A stretch of DNA of 64,000 bases from Escherichia sp. ESNIH1 (GTDB lineage Bacteria; Pseudomonadota; Gammaproteobacteria; Enterobacterales; Enterobacteriaceae), in NCBI GenBank assembly GCA_002918705.1, contig PQKR01000006.1:62001-126000 (forward strand), written 5' to 3'. Below, piece by piece: positions 49,768 through 62,843 of this stretch (its first letter is position 1; every line of letters starts with the position of its first letter). A program made the position numbers and the translations under genes. The notes below the pieces were generated by a model that ran no database searches, had not been told where the DNA came from, and saw nothing but the letters and a program-made list of their open reading frames with translations.

Positions 49768-50688
49768 TCAGTCCGCCAACTCCAGAATTCGTACAACCAA
49801 TTGCGAGAAACTTAATCCAGCCTGGCGAGCCGCCATCGGGACCAGACTGTGGCTGGTCATTCCCGGCGAGGTGTTCGCTTCCAGCAGATAGAAGTGACCA
49901 TCGCGATCCTGCATGGCATCGATTCGACCCCATCCACGGCAGCCTAAAACGGTCCAGGCCTTTAGTACCAGATCGCGCAGCTGCGCTTCGCGCTCCGCTT
50001 CTAATCCGCTGGGGCAGAAATACTGAGTCTCATCAGAGAGATACTTTGCCTCATAATCATAGAAGGTTCCTGCGGGTTGGATGCGAATTGAGGGTAAAAT
50101 TTCTTCCCCTAATACTGCCACGGTAAATTCCGGCCCGCTCAGCCACTTCTCAACTAAGACTTCTTCATCATGCTGAAACGCTAAAGCTAACGCCGCATTC
50201 AGCGCGCCGGCCTCGTCAACTTTTGACATGCCCACGCTGGAGCCTTCGCGGCTGGGCTTAACGATCAGCGGCAGGCCCAGGTTGGCAATGTGCTGAAGTA
50301 CGCTCTCGCTCAGGCCCTGCTCAAACTCTTTGCGCGTCAGCGCCGCCCACGGTGCGACAGGCAAGCCCGCGCCCTGCCACAGCAGCTTGCTGCGCAGCTT
50401 ATCCATTGAGATGGCCGAGGCCATTACGCCGCTGCCGGTATAGGGCAGACCGGTCAGCTCAAGCAGGCCCTGCAGCGTACCGTCTTCGCCGCCGCGACCG
50501 TGCAGGGCAATAAAGACTTTGTCAAAGCCCATGCTCTTAAGCTGGGTGACGTCGGTATCACGCGGATCTACCGGATGGGCGTCCACGCCGCCTTCACGCA
50601 GGCCAGCCAGCACCGCAGCGCCGGAGTTCAGCGATACTTCACGCTCGGCGGAGGTTCCGCCCAGCAGGACTGCAACTTTATTAGCCAT
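49768..50688 (-). CDS. ddlB: D-alanine--D-alanine ligase B
   Basis: DdlB makes the D-Ala-D-Ala dipeptide for MurF. The 306-residue length matches E. coli. The ATP-grasp fold shows [10 protein letters not shown] and the C-terminal [17 protein letters not shown] motif with Mg-binding Glu/Asn. The N-terminus overlaps murC by 8 bp. Confidence 0.97.
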   Translation of the reverse strand: MANKVAVLLGGTSAEREVSLNSGAAVLAGLREGGVDAHPVDPRDTDVTQLKSMGFDKVFIALHGRGGEDGTLQGLLELTGLPYTGSGVMASAISMDKLRSKLLWQGAGLPVAPWAALTRKEFEQGLSESVLQHIANLGLPLIVKPSREGSSVGMSKVDEAGALNAALALAFQHDEEVLVEKWLSGPEFTVAVLGEEILPSIRIQPAGTFYDYEAKYLSDETQYFCPSGLEAEREAQLRDLVLKAWTVLGCRGWGRIDAMQDRDGHFYLLEANTSPGMTSHSLVPMAARQAGLSFSQLVVRILELAD

Positions 50689-52159
50689 GACGCTCTTCCT
50701 CCTGCGACGGCTGCGGCTTCAGTTTATTCTCGGCCAGGCTGCGGGCAATTTTACCAATGTTTCCTGCCCCCTGAACCAGAATAAGATCGTTACCGGTTAA
50801 TACCGGGGCCAGCATCGCTGCAACCTGGGCCGCATCCGGAACCAGGATCGGGTCGATTTTACCCCGGCCACGAATAGTACGGCACAGGGAGCGGCTATCC
50901 GCACCCGGGATCGGCGTCTCGCCTGCGGCATAAACGTCCAGCATCAGCAGAGCATCAACCTGGGTCAGCACGTTGGCAAAATCATCGTACAGGTCACGGG
51001 TACGGGTGAAACGGTGCGGCTGGAAAATCATGACCAGATTTTTATCCGGCCAGCCTGCACGCGCGGCCTTGATGGTGGCATCCACTTCTGTTGGGTGGTG
51101 ACCGTAGTCATCAACCAGCATGGCGCTGCCCGCTTTGCCGTTTACCTGCTCCAGCGGGAACGCGCCGAGGAAGTCGAAGCGGCGTCCGGTGCCCTGGAAG
51201 CTCTCCAGCGCCCGCAGGATCGCCTCGTCGTCAATCCCCTCTTCCGTCGCCACGGCAACCGCCGCCGCCGCGTTCAGGGCGTTATGGCGACCCGGCGCGT
51301 TCAGCGTAACCTGCAGGTTAGGTTTGTCCTGGCGCACCAGCACAAAATGTCCCTGCGGCCCGGTCTGCTGGTAGCTCTCTACCCGCACGTCCGCGTCGTC
51401 GCTAAAGCCGTAGGTAGTTGTTTGACGGCCTACGCGCGGCAGCAGCTCGCGGCACACCGGATCGTCAACGCACATCACCGCCCGACCATAGAACGGCAGG
51501 TTGTGCAGGAAGTTAATAAAGGTCTGCTTCAGGTTCTCGAAGTCGCCCTGGTAGGTATCCATATGGTCGGCTTCGATATTGGTGACGATCGCCACCATCG
51601 GCTGCAGATGCAGGAACGAGGCATCGCTCTCATCCGCCTCGGCAATCAGGTAGCGGCTGTGGCCCAGACGTGCATGTACGCCTGCGGCTTTCACCAGCCC
51701 GCCGTTAACAAAGGTCGGATCCAGTCCGGCCTCGGCATAGATGCTGGAGACCATCGCGGTGGTCGTGGTTTTGCCATGCGTCCCGGCGATGGCGATACCG
51801 TGACGAAAACGCATCAGCTCCGCCAGCATCTCTGCACGGCGGATCACCGGAATACGCGCCTCGTGCGCGGCCACGATCTCCGGGTTATCGGCTGAGATTG
51901 CGCTAGAGACCACCACGACGCTGGCGTCGCGTACGTTTTCCGGACGATGGTTGAAGTAGATGGTCGCGCCGAGGGCGGCCAGCTGCTGCGTAACCGGGTT
52001 TGGCGCAAGGTCGGAACCGCTGATCTGATAGCCTTCGTTCGCCAGGACTTCAGCGATGCCGCCCATGCCGGCCCCGCCAATGCCAACGAAGTGAATGTGC
52101 CGGACGCGACGCATCTCGGGCACGATTGAACGCAGTTTCGCCAGTTGTTGTGTATTCAT
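50681..52159 (-). CDS. murC: UDP-N-acetylmuramate--L-alanine ligase
   Basis: MurC adds L-Ala to UDP-MurNAc. The 492-residue protein (491 in E. coli) has the N-terminal Rossmann motif [12 protein letters not shown], the P-loop GTHGKTTTT near 122, and the central Mur motif EADESDASF. It lies 55 bp downstream of murG and overlaps ddlB. Confidence 0.97.
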   Translation of the reverse strand: MNTQQLAKLRSIVPEMRRVRHIHFVGIGGAGMGGIAEVLANEGYQISGSDLAPNPVTQQLAALGATIYFNHRPENVRDASVVVVSSAISADNPEIVAAHEARIPVIRRAEMLAELMRFRHGIAIAGTHGKTTTTAMVSSIYAEAGLDPTFVNGGLVKAAGVHARLGHSRYLIAEADESDASFLHLQPMVAIVTNIEADHMDTYQGDFENLKQTFINFLHNLPFYGRAVMCVDDPVCRELLPRVGRQTTTYGFSDDADVRVESYQQTGPQGHFVLVRQDKPNLQVTLNAPGRHNALNAAAAVAVATEEGIDDEAILRALESFQGTGRRFDFLGAFPLEQVNGKAGSAMLVDDYGHHPTEVDATIKAARAGWPDKNLVMIFQPHRFTRTRDLYDDFANVLTQVDALLMLDVYAAGETPIPGADSRSLCRTIRGRGKIDPILVPDAAQVAAMLAPVLTGNDLILVQGAGNIGKIARSLAENKLKPQPSQEEERHG

Positions 52160-52214
52160 TCTCTAAACGCCATAAACTTCTAAAATTCGTGCGACGCAAA
52201 AGGCGTCGCGATGG

Positions 52215-53282
52215 TTAAGCCTGTGCAGCAAGGCTTACGGCTTTTGCTACCCGGTCGGTAGCATCAGGAATGGCTGCGGCGCGTGCGCGCTCGGCCATTC
52301 CCAGTAACGTAACGCGATCCCAGCTCGCCAGCGTTTCGACGACGGAATCAACGGTAAACTGCGGCTGCTCAAGGATCTTCGCCGCGTGCGCCTGCTCTAA
52401 CGGCAGCGCATTCCAGTACTGCTGCCGATCCTTATGCTGGAACGGCACGAACAGCGCCGGCAGCCCGGCAGCGGCGATCTCGCTCACCGTCAGCGCCCCG
52501 GAGCGGCAAACTACCACGTCGGCCCAGGCGTAGGCTGCCGCCATATCATCAATAAATTCGGTCACGCGGTGCTGCGGCTGGCCCGCATCGGCATAGGCCT
52601 GCTCAACAGTCTGCTGCGCCCCTTTTCCGCTCTGGTGCCAGATGGTTACCGCATCGCCCAGTCGGGCAGCGACCTGCGGCAGCGTCTGGTTCAGCACCCG
52701 AGCGCCCTGCGAGCCGCCGACGACCAGCACCCGTACCGGCCCTTCACGACCGGAGAGGCGATCCGCCGGCAGCGGCAGCGCCAGTACGTCGGTGCGCACC
52801 GGGTTACCCACCACGTCGGCCTGTGGAAACGCACCGGGAAAGGCCTGCATTACCTTGGTGGCGATCTTCGCCAGCCATTTGTTGGTCAGCCCGGCAATGC
52901 CGTTCTGCTCGTGTAGCACCACTGGAATACCCAGCGACCAGGCGGCGAGGCCACCCGGCCCGGAGACGTAGCCGCCCATCCCCAGCACCACGTCCGGTTT
53001 GAAACGCTGCATGATGGTCCGCGCCTGACGCCAGGCGTTAAAGATACGCAGCGGCGCAAGCAGCATGGCCTTCAACCCCTTCCCGCGCAGCCCGGAGATG
53101 CGAATAAAGTCGATCTCGATACCGTGCTTTGGCACCAGATCCGCTTCCATACGATCGGCGGTGCCCAGCCAGCGAACCTGCCAGCCCTGGGCCATTAAAT
53201 GGTGCGCAACCGCCAGGCCGGGAAAAACGTGCCCGCCCGTGCCGCCTGCCATCACCATTAACCGCTTCGGTTGCCCACTCAT
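52215..53282 (-). CDS. murG: Lipid II synthase, undecaprenyl-PP-MurNAc-pentapeptide GlcNAc transferase
   Basis: MurG adds GlcNAc to lipid I on the cytoplasmic face. The 355-residue GT-B protein has the N-terminal Gly-rich loop [10 protein letters not shown], the second VVGGSQGA loop and the C-domain UDP-GlcNAc-binding stretch [11 protein letters not shown]. The ATG overlaps the ftsW stop by 4 bp. Confidence 0.97.
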   Translation of the reverse strand: MSGQPKRLMVMAGGTGGHVFPGLAVAHHLMAQGWQVRWLGTADRMEADLVPKHGIEIDFIRISGLRGKGLKAMLLAPLRIFNAWRQARTIMQRFKPDVVLGMGGYVSGPGGLAAWSLGIPVVLHEQNGIAGLTNKWLAKIATKVMQAFPGAFPQADVVGNPVRTDVLALPLPADRLSGREGPVRVLVVGGSQGARVLNQTLPQVAARLGDAVTIWHQSGKGAQQTVEQAYADAGQPQHRVTEFIDDMAAAYAWADVVVCRSGALTVSEIAAAGLPALFVPFQHKDRQQYWNALPLEQAHAAKILEQPQFTVDSVVETLASWDRVTLLGMAERARAAAIPDATDRVAKAVSLAAQA

Positions 53283-54532
53283 CGAACACCTCGTGTAAAC
53301 GCCTGGGCTTTTTCCAGACGCGTCTCATAATCTATACGCAACAGCATCATGATCGCCGTCGACATAATTAACAGGCTGGACCCACCGTAGCTGATTAACG
53401 GCAGCGTCAGACCCTTGGTTGGCAGCATCCCGGCGGCCGCGCCAACGTTGACGAGTGCCTGAAAACTAAACCAAATCCCGATCGAACAGGCCAGGAAGCC
53501 CGAGAAACGGTGGTCGATATCCAGCGCTTTCCGCCCAATAGACATCGCACGGAAAGCGACGAAGAATACCATCAAAAGCGCCAGTACCACACCGATATAA
53601 CCCAGTTCTTCGCCGATAATGGAGAAAATGAAGTCGGTATGCGCCTCCGGCAGGTACTCCAGTTTTTGTACCGAGTTGCCGAGGCCCTGCCCCCAGAACT
53701 CGCCCCGGCCAAAGGCCATCAGCGACTGGGTAAGCTGGTAGCCGCTGCCAAAGGGATCTTCCCACGGGTTCCAGAACGAGGTCACGCGGCGGATACGGTA
53801 GGGTTCAGCAAGGATCAGCAGGATCACCGCAGAGATACCCATCCCGATGATGGCGATAAACTGCCACAGCTTGGCTCCGGCAAGGAACAGCATGGCGAGG
53901 GTAGTGACAAACAGCACGACCACTGTACCGAGGTCAGGCTGCGCCAGCAGCAGCAGGGCCAGCACAAGGATCACGCCCATCGGCTTCAGGAAGCCGCGCA
54001 GGTTATTACGCACCTCATCTACCTTACGCACCAGGTAGTTCGCGAGGTAGCAGAAGAGCGACAGCTTGGTGAACTCTGCAGGCTGGAAGCGCATCACGCC
54101 AAGGTCAATCCAGCGCGATGCCCCGTTAATCGAGCTGCCGACCAGCAGCACCAGCAGCAGCATCAAAATAGAGGCGATGAGCATGGCGGAGCTCCAGCGC
54201 TGCCAGAACTCCATCGGCAGGCGCAGGGTAATCATCGCCATACAAAACGCGAGGAAGATATAGAGCGCATCGCGCTTAGCAAAGAAGAAGGGATCGTTGG
54301 TCAGACGCTGCCCTACCGGCATCGATGCGGAGGTCACCATAATAAAGCCCACTGCCGCGAGGCCAAAGGTCAGCCACAGCAGCATCCGGTCATACATGAC
54401 CAGGCTATCATCGTCCTTTGGACGCGACCCCATGACCCAGCCTTTAAGCGCCGCAAACAGCCACTCCAGGATACCGAGCCCCGGCAAATGCGGCATGCGT
54501 GGTAGCTTCAGGCGAGGAAATGATAAGCGCAT
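53279..54532 (-). CDS. ftsW: Septal peptidoglycan polymerase FtsW (SEDS family)
   Basis: FtsW is the SEDS glycosyltransferase that polymerises septal lipid II with FtsI. The 417-residue protein has about ten membrane segments; the family signature [17 protein letters not shown] near residue 360 is intact. GASRWIDLG and FQPAEFTK are further SEDS landmarks. It overlaps murD by one base and murG by four. Confidence 0.97.
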   Translation of the reverse strand: MRLSFPRLKLPRMPHLPGLGILEWLFAALKGWVMGSRPKDDDSLVMYDRMLLWLTFGLAAVGFIMVTSASMPVGQRLTNDPFFFAKRDALYIFLAFCMAMITLRLPMEFWQRWSSAMLIASILMLLLVLLVGSSINGASRWIDLGVMRFQPAEFTKLSLFCYLANYLVRKVDEVRNNLRGFLKPMGVILVLALLLLAQPDLGTVVVLFVTTLAMLFLAGAKLWQFIAIIGMGISAVILLILAEPYRIRRVTSFWNPWEDPFGSGYQLTQSLMAFGRGEFWGQGLGNSVQKLEYLPEAHTDFIFSIIGEELGYIGVVLALLMVFFVAFRAMSIGRKALDIDHRFSGFLACSIGIWFSFQALVNVGAAAGMLPTKGLTLPLISYGGSSLLIMSTAIMMLLRIDYETRLEKAQAFTRGVR

Positions 54533-55848
54533 TAGCCTAACTCCTTCGCCAGACGGGTGAATTCATCGCCCCGTTGTTCAAAGTTCTTAAACTGATCGAG
54601 GCTGGCACAGGCGGGTGAGAGCAGCACCATATCCCCTGACTTAAGCTGCGGCGCGATAAGGCGCATCGCCTGCTCCATCGTCTCAGTTTGCTGCGCAATC
54701 TCGGGACGTAACGCCGCCAGCGCTGCGCCGTCGCGGCCAAAGCAGTAGAGGCGCACGTTATCGCCGTTCAGGTAGCGGCTCAGGGGCGAGAAGTCCGCCG
54801 ACTTGCCGTCGCCGCCCAGCAGCAGGTGCAGAGTGCCTTCAACGTGCAGACCGTTAAGCGCCGCCTCGGTGCTGCCAACGTTGGTCGCCTTGGAGTCATT
54901 GATCCAGCGCACGCCGTTATGCTCCAGCGCCAGCTGGAAACGGTGCGCCAGGCCGGTAAAGGTGGTTAACGCCTTCAGGCTGGTGGCACGCGGCAGGCCA
55001 GCGGCATCCGCCAGCGCCAGCGCCGCCAGGGCGTTGGTATAGTTGTGCTGGCCGCTGAGCTTCATCTCTTTAACGTTAAATACTTTCTCGCCCTTCACCC
55101 GCAGCCAGGTCTCACCCTGCTGACGGTTGAGGTGATAGTCGCCAACGTCGACGCCAAAGCTGATGCAGCGCTCATCCGCACCCCGAACCGGCATGGTCAG
55201 GGCGTCGTCGGCGTTGACCACGCAGACTTTAGCGTTCTCGAAAATGCGCAGCTTGGCGGCGCGATACTGCTGCAGGCCAAAGGGATAGCGATCCATATGA
55301 TCTTCGGTGACGTTCAGGATCGTCGCTGCTACGGCGTGCAGGCTGGAGGTGGTCTCGAGCTGGAAGCTGGAGAGTTCCAGCACGTACAGCTCGCGGTTGC
55401 TGTCGAGCAGCATCAGTGCCGGCAGACCAATATTGCCGCCGACGCCAACGTTAACGCCCGCGGCTTCCGCCATCTCGCCCACCAGCCTGGTGACGGTGCT
55501 CTTGCCGTTAGAGCCGGTAATCGCAATCACCGGCGCCTGGGCTTCACGGACAAACAGTTCGATATCGCCGACAATCTCTACGCCAGCCTCGGCGGCCGCG
55601 CTCAGCGACGGGTGCGCCAGGGCGAGACCGGGGCTGGCAACGATCAGATCGGCGGCCAGCAGCCAGTCGTCATTCAGACTACCAAGGTGGCGCTCCACCG
55701 ACTCCGGGAGCTTCTCCAGCCCCGGCGGCGCGCTACGCGTATCCATCACCCGCGGCGTCACGCCACGCGCGAGGAAAAAATCCACGCAGGATAGCCCGGT
55801 TAACCCTAACCCAATGATGACGACCTGTTTACCCTGGTAATCTGCCAT
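54532..55848 (-). CDS. murD: UDP-N-acetylmuramoyl-L-alanine--D-glutamate ligase
   Basis: MurD adds D-Glu to UDP-MurNAc-L-Ala. The 438-residue length is the E. coli one. Motifs: GLGLTGLSC near the N-terminus, the P-loop GSNGKSTVT near 112, and WINDSKATN. It follows mraY by 2 bp and overlaps ftsW. Confidence 0.97.
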   Translation of the reverse strand: MADYQGKQVVIIGLGLTGLSCVDFFLARGVTPRVMDTRSAPPGLEKLPESVERHLGSLNDDWLLAADLIVASPGLALAHPSLSAAAEAGVEIVGDIELFVREAQAPVIAITGSNGKSTVTRLVGEMAEAAGVNVGVGGNIGLPALMLLDSNRELYVLELSSFQLETTSSLHAVAATILNVTEDHMDRYPFGLQQYRAAKLRIFENAKVCVVNADDALTMPVRGADERCISFGVDVGDYHLNRQQGETWLRVKGEKVFNVKEMKLSGQHNYTNALAALALADAAGLPRATSLKALTTFTGLAHRFQLALEHNGVRWINDSKATNVGSTEAALNGLHVEGTLHLLLGGDGKSADFSPLSRYLNGDNVRLYCFGRDGAALAALRPEIAQQTETMEQAMRLIAPQLKSGDMVLLSPACASLDQFKNFEQRGDEFTRLAKELG

Positions 55849-55850
55849 GA

Positions 55851-56933
55851 TTAACGCACCTTCAGCGTAGCCAGGCCAATCAGCACCAGCATCAGCGAAA
55901 TAACCCAGAAGCGCACGATCACGCGCGGCTCCGGCCAGCCTTTCAGTTCATAGTGGTGGTGAATCGGGGCCATACGAAAGATGCGCTGTCCGCGCAGCTT
56001 GAAGGAGCCCACCTGCAGGATCACCGACAGGGTCTCCACCACGAATACGCCGCCCATGATCACCAGCAGGAACTCCTGGCGCAGCAGCACGGCGATAATG
56101 CCCAGCGCGCCGCCCAGCGCCAGCGATCCGACGTCGCCCATGAAGACCTGCGCCGGATAGGTGTTAAACCAGAGGAAGCCCAGCCCTGCCCCGACGATAG
56201 CCGTACAGACGATCACCAGTTCACCGGCGTGACGCAGGTAGGGGATGTGCAGATAGCTGGCAAAGTTCATGTTGCCGGTTGCCCAGGCCACCAGCGCAAA
56301 GCCTGACGCCACCAGCACGGTAGGCATGATCGCTAAGCCATCGAGGCCGTCGGTGAGGTTCACGGCGTTGCCGGTACCGACGATCACGAAGTAAGCCAGC
56401 AGGATATAGAGGATGCCCAGCTGCGGCATAACGTCTTTAAAGAATGGCACCACCAGCTGCGTAGCGGGCGTATCGTTGCCTACCAGATAGAGCGCAAAGG
56501 AGACGCCCAGGGCGATGACCGACATCCAGAAATATTTCCAGCGGGCGATAAGGCCCTTGGTGTCTTTACGCACCACCTTACGGTAGTCGTCGACAAAGCC
56601 GATGATGCCGTAGCCCACCAGCACCACCAGCACGCACCAGACGTAGGGGTTGGAGGGGTAAGCCCACAGAAGGACCGACACCACAATGGCGGTAAGGATC
56701 ATGATCCCCCCCATCGTTGGGGTGCCGCGTTTGCTGAAGTGCGATTCCGGACCGTCGTTACGAACAACCTGGCCAAACGAGAGCTTTTGCAGGCGGGCGA
56801 TCATGCGCGGCCCCATCCATAAAGAGATGAAGAGCGCGGTCAGCAGGCTGACAATGGCGCGAAACGTCAGATAGGAAAAGACGTTAAAGCCCGAATAATA
56901 TTTGACCAAATGCTCGGCCAGCCAAACTAACAT
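55851..56933 (-). CDS. mraY: Phospho-MurNAc-pentapeptide translocase MraY
   Basis: MraY transfers phospho-MurNAc-pentapeptide to undecaprenyl phosphate to form lipid I. The 360-residue, ten-helix membrane enzyme keeps [21 protein letters not shown] (catalytic Asp region) and the His-rich [13 protein letters not shown]. It overlaps murF by 7 bp. Confidence 0.98.
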   Translation of the reverse strand: MLVWLAEHLVKYYSGFNVFSYLTFRAIVSLLTALFISLWMGPRMIARLQKLSFGQVVRNDGPESHFSKRGTPTMGGIMILTAIVVSVLLWAYPSNPYVWCVLVVLVGYGIIGFVDDYRKVVRKDTKGLIARWKYFWMSVIALGVSFALYLVGNDTPATQLVVPFFKDVMPQLGILYILLAYFVIVGTGNAVNLTDGLDGLAIMPTVLVASGFALVAWATGNMNFASYLHIPYLRHAGELVIVCTAIVGAGLGFLWFNTYPAQVFMGDVGSLALGGALGIIAVLLRQEFLLVIMGGVFVVETLSVILQVGSFKLRGQRIFRMAPIHHHYELKGWPEPRVIVRFWVISLMLVLIGLATLKVR

Positions 56934-58285
56934 GTCCCATTCTCCTGTAATGCGTGTACTACCTCTTCCATGGCAGCACTACGTGAACCTTTCACCAAAA
57001 TGGTAATCATCTGCTGCTCTGCAATCAGCGCCTTGAGGCGCGCAATCAGCGCAGCTTTATCGTTAAAATGTTCGCCAACGCCGCTGGCGTCGGAGATACC
57101 TTTGCTCTGGACGCCCACGCTCAGCACGCGATCGAGGCCGGAGGCTTTCGCCGCCTCGCCCACCTGCTGATGGCACGCTTCGCTTTCATTGCCCAGCTCG
57201 GCCATATCACCCACCACCATTACCCGGTAGCCCGGCATCTCGGAGAGCACCTGCGCCGCGGCGGTCATCGAGCCGACGTTAGCGTTGTAGGAGTCGTCGA
57301 GCAGCAGCTGGTTTTCCGCAAGCTGAATAGGGAACAGACGTCCCGGCACCGCCTTCAGCTTCGCCAGCCCAGCTTTGACCGCATCCAGCGGTGCGCCCAC
57401 CGCCATCGCCAGCGCCGTTGCCGCCAGCGCGTTAGCAATGTTGTGACGACCCGGCAGCGGCAGCAGCACCTCAGCATTCCCGGTTGGGGTTTGCAGCGTG
57501 AAGTGGGTCCCCTGCGAGGTCACATGCACGTTATTGGCGGTAAAATCGCTGTTGGCCGCGTTCGGTGAGAAGCGCCAGATTTTGCGCTCGCCGATAACGC
57601 TCTGCCAGTTCAGCCAGTCGTTGTTGTCCGCATTCATGATCGCCACGCCGTTCAGCGGCAGCCCGGTAAAGATTTCACCCTTGGCCTTCGCCACGCCCGC
57701 CAGCGAGCCAAAGCCCTCCAGGTGCGCCGCCGCCAGGTTGTTGACCAGCGCCGCTTCCGGACGGGTCAGGCTCACGGTCCAGGCGATTTCGCCCTGATGG
57801 TTAGCCCCCAGCTCGATCACCGCATACTGGTGCGCTTTCGTCAGGCGTAGCAGTGTCATCGGCACGCCGATGTCATTATTTAGGTTGCCGGCGGTATAAA
57901 GCGTATTGCCGCACTCGCCAAGGATGGCGGCGGTCATCTCTTTCACCGAAGTTTTACCGGAGGAGCCGGTGAGCGCGACCACGCGGGTCGGTACCTGCTG
58001 GCGCACCCAGGCCCCTATTTCACCGAAGGCGAGACGGGTATCTTTCACCACCAGCTGGGGCAGATCGCAGTCGAGCTTACGGCTGACCAGCAGCGCGCCC
58101 GCGCCGCCCGCCTTCGCCTGCTCGGCAAAATCATGGGCGTCGAAACGTTCACCTTTCAGGGCCACAAACAGGCAGCCCGGCGTCAGCTGGCGGGTATCGG
58201 TAGTCACGGCATCAATGGTCAGGCTCTGGCCGTGCAGCTCGCCGCTGAGGATCTGGGCAAGCTCGTTAAGGGTTACGCTAATCAT
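56927..58285 (-). CDS. murF: UDP-MurNAc-tripeptide--D-Ala-D-Ala ligase
   Basis: MurF adds D-Ala-D-Ala to the UDP-MurNAc tripeptide. The 452-residue length is normal. The P-loop [10 protein letters not shown] is near residue 107 and the Mur-family [10 protein letters not shown] follows. It overlaps murE by 4 bp and mraY by 7 bp. Confidence 0.97.
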   Translation of the reverse strand: MISVTLNELAQILSGELHGQSLTIDAVTTDTRQLTPGCLFVALKGERFDAHDFAEQAKAGGAGALLVSRKLDCDLPQLVVKDTRLAFGEIGAWVRQQVPTRVVALTGSSGKTSVKEMTAAILGECGNTLYTAGNLNNDIGVPMTLLRLTKAHQYAVIELGANHQGEIAWTVSLTRPEAALVNNLAAAHLEGFGSLAGVAKAKGEIFTGLPLNGVAIMNADNNDWLNWQSVIGERKIWRFSPNAANSDFTANNVHVTSQGTHFTLQTPTGNAEVLLPLPGRHNIANALAATALAMAVGAPLDAVKAGLAKLKAVPGRLFPIQLAENQLLLDDSYNANVGSMTAAAQVLSEMPGYRVMVVGDMAELGNESEACHQQVGEAAKASGLDRVLSVGVQSKGISDASGVGEHFNDKAALIARLKALIAEQQMITILVKGSRSAAMEEVVHALQENGTC

Positions 58286-59769
58286 GCCACCACTCCCAGC
58301 AGACGCGCGGCGGTGACGCGGTCGGAATAGTCAAGACGGCGGGTGCCGACAATCTGGTAATCTTCATGGCCCTTACCGGCCAGCAGCACCACGTCACTCT
58401 CTTTCGCCTGCATGATGGCGCTGGTCACCGCTTCGGCACGACCTTCCACCACCCGGGCGCGGCCTGCGTCGAGCATGCCGGCGAGAATATCGTTTATGAT
58501 GGCGCGCGGCTCTTCGGTACGCGGGTTGTCGTCGGTCACGACCGGCACGTCGGCAAACTCTTCGGCAATGGCCCCCATCAGCGGACGTTTGCCTTTATCG
58601 CGATCGCCGCCGCAGCCAAAGACGCACCACAGCTTGCCGGTGCAGTGCAGGCGCGCGGCCTGCAGCGCTTTCTCCAGCGCATCCGGGGTGTGAGCGTAAT
58701 CCACTACCACCGTCGGTTTGCCCGGCGCGGTGAAGACCTCCATGCGGCCGCAGACCGGCTGCAGGCGCGACGCCGTCTTCAGTAGATCGCTCAGCGGGAA
58801 ATCCAGCGCCAGCAGGGTAGCCAGCGCCAGCAGCAGGTTGCTGACGTTAAATGCCCCCATCAGGCGGCTCTCAATCTCGCCCTCGCCCCAGGAGGAGGTA
58901 AAGCGCACCGTCGCGCCGCTGTCGTGATAGCTTACCGCCTCGGCCTTCAGCCAGCGGCCATGACAGTCCGGGTTGATATGCCCTTCCATTGAGACCGCAA
59001 CGGCGTCCGGCAGGTTAGCCAGCCAGCGGCGGCCCACTTCATCATCGGCGTTCACAATCGCCTCGCCATAGTGATGCGCGGAGAAGAGCAGCCATTTTGC
59101 CGATTCGTAGCCCGCCATATCCCCGTGGTAATCGAGGTGATCGCGGCTCAGGTTAGTGAATACCGACGCACGGAATTTCAGGGCGGCCACACGGTGCTGC
59201 ACCAGACCGTGGGAGGAGACCTCCATCGCGGCAAAGGTTGCCCCCTGCCCTGCCAGATCGGCAAGCACGTGCTGAACGTCAATGGCGGAGCCGGTGGTAT
59301 TCTCGGTTGGGATCGCCTTGCCCAGCAGGCCGTTACCCACCGTACCCATCACCGCGCTGGTTTCGCCCAGCAGCTGAGCCCACTGCGCCAGTAGCTGGGT
59401 AGTGGTGGTTTTGCCGTTGGTGCCGGTAACGCCCACCAGGCTTAAATGCTCGGCAGGCTCATTGTAGAAACGTCCGGCTAGCGCTGAGAGGCGCTCGTTA
59501 AGCTGGCTGAGGTAGATAACCGGCACGCCGTGAACGTCACGGATCTCACCGTCAGCGGCCTCGCCTTTGGCTTCCGCAATAATAGCCGCCACGCCTTGTG
59601 CTATCGCCTGCGGGATATACCGACGCCCGTCCGCCTGGTGGCCCACTACCGCCACAAAGAGATCGCCCGCTGCCGCCACGCGACTATCGAGTGTCATTTC
59701 CCGCAAAGCTCGCGCAGGCAGATTCGATACCCACGGAGCGAGAAGGTCGCGCAAATTACGATCTGCCAC
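58282..59769 (-). CDS. murE: UDP-MurNAc-L-Ala-D-Glu--meso-diaminopimelate ligase
   Basis: MurE adds meso-diaminopimelate to the growing stem peptide. Starting at GTG 59769 ([10 protein letters not shown]) it is 495 residues, exactly as in E. coli; an ATG six codons upstream is inside the ftsI overlap and lacks support. The P-loop [12 protein letters not shown] is near 110 and the meso-DAP specificity motif DDNPRTEEP near 412. It overlaps ftsI by 14 bp. Confidence 0.97.
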   Translation of the reverse strand: MADRNLRDLLAPWVSNLPARALREMTLDSRVAAAGDLFVAVVGHQADGRRYIPQAIAQGVAAIIAEAKGEAADGEIRDVHGVPVIYLSQLNERLSALAGRFYNEPAEHLSLVGVTGTNGKTTTTQLLAQWAQLLGETSAVMGTVGNGLLGKAIPTENTTGSAIDVQHVLADLAGQGATFAAMEVSSHGLVQHRVAALKFRASVFTNLSRDHLDYHGDMAGYESAKWLLFSAHHYGEAIVNADDEVGRRWLANLPDAVAVSMEGHINPDCHGRWLKAEAVSYHDSGATVRFTSSWGEGEIESRLMGAFNVSNLLLALATLLALDFPLSDLLKTASRLQPVCGRMEVFTAPGKPTVVVDYAHTPDALEKALQAARLHCTGKLWCVFGCGGDRDKGKRPLMGAIAEEFADVPVVTDDNPRTEEPRAIINDILAGMLDAGRARVVEGRAEAVTSAIMQAKESDVVLLAGKGHEDYQIVGTRRLDYSDRVTAARLLGVVA

Positions 59770-61522
59770 CTGTTCCCTCGCCTTCATTAATCACAAATTC
59801 ACTTTTTTCGCCCGTTGCTAACGCATCCGGCTCGATGTTCATGGTGCGCAGTACGCCGCCCATGATGGCCCCGAAGACCGGTGCGGAAACGGCACCGCCG
59901 TAATATTTACCCGCCTGCGGATCGTTAATGACCACCACCAGCGCAAAACGCGGCTGGCTGGCTGGCGCAACGCCCGCGGTGTAAGCAATGTATTTGTTGA
60001 TATAGCGCCCGTCCGGCCCGACCTTTTTCGCCGTACCGGTTTTAATGGCAATGCGATAGCCTTTGATGGCCGCCTTCACGCCGCCGCCGCCGGGCAGCGC
60101 CACGCTCTCCATCATGTGCACCACGGTACGGACGATAGATTCCGGGAAGACGCGCTCGCCGGGTACGGGGGGATCAACTTTGGTGATCGACAGCGGACGG
60201 TAGATGCCGTAGCTGCCAATCGTTGCGTAGACTCGCGCTAACTGTAACGGGGTTACCATTAGCCCGTAGCCGAAAGAGAAGGTGGCCCTCTCTATGTCAG
60301 ACCACCGTTGTTTTTGAGGATATAAGCCACTGCGTTCTCCGACCAACCCCAAATTGGTCGCTTTTCCCAGGCCAAAACGCGAGTAAGTTTCTACCAGCGC
60401 TGAGGAGGGCATCGCTAACGCCAGCTTTGAAACACCGACGTTACTCGACTTCTGTAGTACCCCGGTCAGGGTTAATTCGCTATAGCGCGCCACGTCTTTG
60501 ATCTCGTGGCCGTTAATACGGTATGGCACGGTATTCAGAACGGTGTTCTCTCTGACCACGCCGCGCTGCAGAGCGGTCATGACGACCATCGGCTTCACGG
60601 TAGAGCCGGGTTCGAACACGTCGGTAATGGTACGGTTACGCATCACGTCTTTCTGCGTACCGCTGAGGTTGTTCGGGTTATAGGAGGGGCTGTTGGCCAT
60701 TGCCAGCACTTCGCCGGTGTTAACGTCGACCAGCACGGCGCTGCCGGATTCCGCCTTGTTAAAGGCCACGGCGTTGTTCAGCTCGCGGTAGACCAGCGCC
60801 TGGAGACGCTCGTCAATGCTCAGGGCGAGGTTATGCGCTGCCTGGCTGTCGGTAGAGGAGATATCTTCGATCACGCGGCCATAGCGGTCTTTACGCACGA
60901 TACGCTCGCCGGGCTGGCCGGTAAGCCACTTATCGAAGCTCTTCTCAACGCCTTCAATGCCCTGGCTATCGACGTTGGTAAAGCCAATGAGGTGAGCGGT
61001 TACTTCGCCGGAGGGGTAGTAACGACGCGACTCTTCCCGCAGGTGAATGCCGGGCAGCTTCAGTTTTTTAATGTAGTCGCCGATGTCGGGATTTACCTGC
61101 CGCGCAAGATAGATAAAGCGCCCTTTCGGGTTGGCGTTCACGCGAGCAGCAAGCTGATCGAGCGGGAGATGCAGCGCATCCGCCAGCGCTTTCCAGCGGT
61201 TGTCGAGCGTAATGCCGCCAGCGTCATGCAGCTCTTTCGGATCGGCCCAGATCGCTTTTACCGGCACGCTCACCGCCAGTGGACGGCCGGAGCGGTCGGT
61301 GATCAGGCCGCGAGAGGTGGAGACCTCCTGCACGCGCAGCGAACGCAGATCGCCCTGGCGCACCAGCATATCCGGATTGATAACCTGCAACCATGCGACG
61401 CGCCCCAGCAGAAATGCCAGGGCCAGTAAAATACATCCGCAAAGCAACGCAAAACGCCAACTCACAAAGTTGGCCTGCTCTTCCTGACGTTTTGGTTTAA
61501 GCGTCTTCACCGCTGCTTTCAT
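59756..61522 (-). CDS. ftsI: Septal peptidoglycan transpeptidase FtsI (PBP3)
   Basis: FtsI cross-links septal peptidoglycan with FtsW. The 588-residue protein has a cytoplasmic tail, one membrane segment (about 24-42), a pedestal domain and a transpeptidase domain with S-x-x-K in [11 protein letters not shown]-x-N in KSSNVG and KTGTAKKVG. The C-terminus is probably processed by Prc as in E. coli. No insertion is visible next to the active-site motifs. It lies 15 bp downstream of ftsL. Confidence 0.98.
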   Translation of the reverse strand: MKAAVKTLKPKRQEEQANFVSWRFALLCGCILLALAFLLGRVAWLQVINPDMLVRQGDLRSLRVQEVSTSRGLITDRSGRPLAVSVPVKAIWADPKELHDAGGITLDNRWKALADALHLPLDQLAARVNANPKGRFIYLARQVNPDIGDYIKKLKLPGIHLREESRRYYPSGEVTAHLIGFTNVDSQGIEGVEKSFDKWLTGQPGERIVRKDRYGRVIEDISSTDSQAAHNLALSIDERLQALVYRELNNAVAFNKAESGSAVLVDVNTGEVLAMANSPSYNPNNLSGTQKDVMRNRTITDVFEPGSTVKPMVVMTALQRGVVRENTVLNTVPYRINGHEIKDVARYSELTLTGVLQKSSNVGVSKLALAMPSSALVETYSRFGLGKATNLGLVGERSGLYPQKQRWSDIERATFSFGYGLMVTPLQLARVYATIGSYGIYRPLSITKVDPPVPGERVFPESIVRTVVHMMESVALPGGGGVKAAIKGYRIAIKTGTAKKVGPDGRYINKYIAYTAGVAPASQPRFALVVVINDPQAGKYYGGAVSAPVFGAIMGGVLRTMNIEPDALATGEKSEFVINEGEGTGGRS

Positions 61523-61537
61523 GCGTCGCGTAAGTCC

Positions 61538-61903
61538 TTATTTTTGTACTACAATGTTTTCTTGTGAGGGATCAACATGCTGCAACTGCAGCTTCTCAGT
61601 GGCGATACGTTCAACGCGGCTATGATCGCCAAGGGCATTCTCTTCGAGGATCAGGTTGCGCCACTCGATATCCAACGCATCACGCTCCAGCACCAGCTGT
61701 TCACGCTGCGCCGTCAGCAGACGGGTATGGTGGGCGGTCGTGACGACCGTTACCGCCGTCACGATGATGCAGATGAACAGGCAGAGCGGCAGTTTGCCGA
61801 ATCGCAAAAGATCGTCGGCGATCACGCCAGGCAAGGCATGGCGCTCGGTGTTTCCTAACGACCCTTTTACTTTACTGAGCGTCTCTGCCACCCTGCTAAT
61901 CAT
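61538..61903 (-). CDS. ftsL: Cell division protein FtsL
   Basis: FtsL forms the FtsQLB complex that activates FtsWI. The 121-residue bitopic protein has a cytoplasmic N-terminus, one membrane helix (about 38-57, [15 protein letters not shown]) and a periplasmic coiled coil with a heptad pattern (about 60-100). It overlaps rsmH by 4 bp. Confidence 0.95.
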   Translation of the reverse strand: MISRVAETLSKVKGSLGNTERHALPGVIADDLLRFGKLPLCLFICIIVTAVTVVTTAHHTRLLTAQREQLVLERDALDIEWRNLILEENALGDHSRVERIATEKLQLQHVDPSQENIVVQK

Positions 61904-62841
61904 GCGTTCGTCCTCTCAGCGATACGCAGCACTGAACTACGGGCGCGTGGATTCTCTGCCACCTCTTCTTCCCCCGGCATTAGCTTGCCTAGGGCGCGCA
62001 GATAGCGGCCGCCCAGCTTGTTGAGCTGAGCTTCGGTCATCGGCAGCCCGGCAGGAACCTGTGGCCCACGGCTCTGCTCGCGCATAAAGCGTTTCACAAT
62101 ACGATCCTCCAGCGAGTGGAAGCTGATGATTGACAGCCTTCCCCCTGGAGCCAGCACGTCGAGCGAGTTTTTTAACGCCTGCTCTATCTCTTCCAGCTCG
62201 CTGTTCACCCAGATGCGCACCGCCTGGAAGGTACGGGTGGCAGGATGTTTATGCTTATCCTTCACCGGCGTTGCGGCGGCGATCACTTCTGCCAGCTGTT
62301 TGGTACGCGTCATCGGCTCAATGCGGTTACGCTCGACAATGGCGCGGGCAATACGCTTGCCAAAACGCTCTTCGCCAAAGGTTTTAATCACCCAGGCAAT
62401 GTCGGCTTCGTCAGCGGTTTGTAACCATTCGGCGGCGGACTGGCCGCGGGTGGGATCCATACGCATGTCCAGCGGACCGTCGCGCATAAAGGAGAAGCCA
62501 CGTTCAGGATCGTCAAGCTGCGGTGAGGAGACGCCAAGATCGAGCAGAATACCGTCGATCTTGCCGACGAGATCGCGCTCGCGGACATAGTCCGCCAGCC
62601 CGGAAAAGGGCCCGTGCACAATAGAGAAGCGCGGATCGTCAATGGTTTTGGCGATAGCAATCGCCTCAGGATCGCGATCGATTGCCAGCAGTCGCCCCTC
62701 CGCCCCCAGCTGGGAGAGGATCAGGCGCGAGTGGCCACCGCGACCAAAAGTTCCATCTATGTAGATACCGTCAGGACGAATGTTCAGGCCATTCACGGCC
62801 TCGTCCAGCAGTACCGTTGTGTGTTTAAAATTTTCCATCAT
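61900..62841 (-). CDS. rsmH: 16S rRNA (cytosine(1402)-N4)-methyltransferase
   Basis: RsmH (MraW) methylates C1402 of 16S rRNA using S-adenosylmethionine. Length is 313 residues with the SAM motif [10 protein letters not shown] near 28-37 and [13 protein letters not shown]-terminal [11 protein letters not shown] is typical. The gene lies 2 bp after mraZ and starts the conserved division cluster with it. Confidence 0.97.
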   Translation of the reverse strand: MMENFKHTTVLLDEAVNGLNIRPDGIYIDGTFGRGGHSRLILSQLGAEGRLLAIDRDPEAIAIAKTIDDPRFSIVHGPFSGLADYVRERDLVGKIDGILLDLGVSSPQLDDPERGFSFMRDGPLDMRMDPTRGQSAAEWLQTADEADIAWVIKTFGEERFGKRIARAIVERNRIEPMTRTKQLAEVIAAATPVKDKHKHPATRTFQAVRIWVNSELEEIEQALKNSLDVLAPGGRLSIISFHSLEDRIVKRFMREQSRGPQVPAGLPMTEAQLNKLGGRYLRALGKLMPGEEEVAENPRARSSVLRIAERTNA

Positions 62842-62843
62842 CG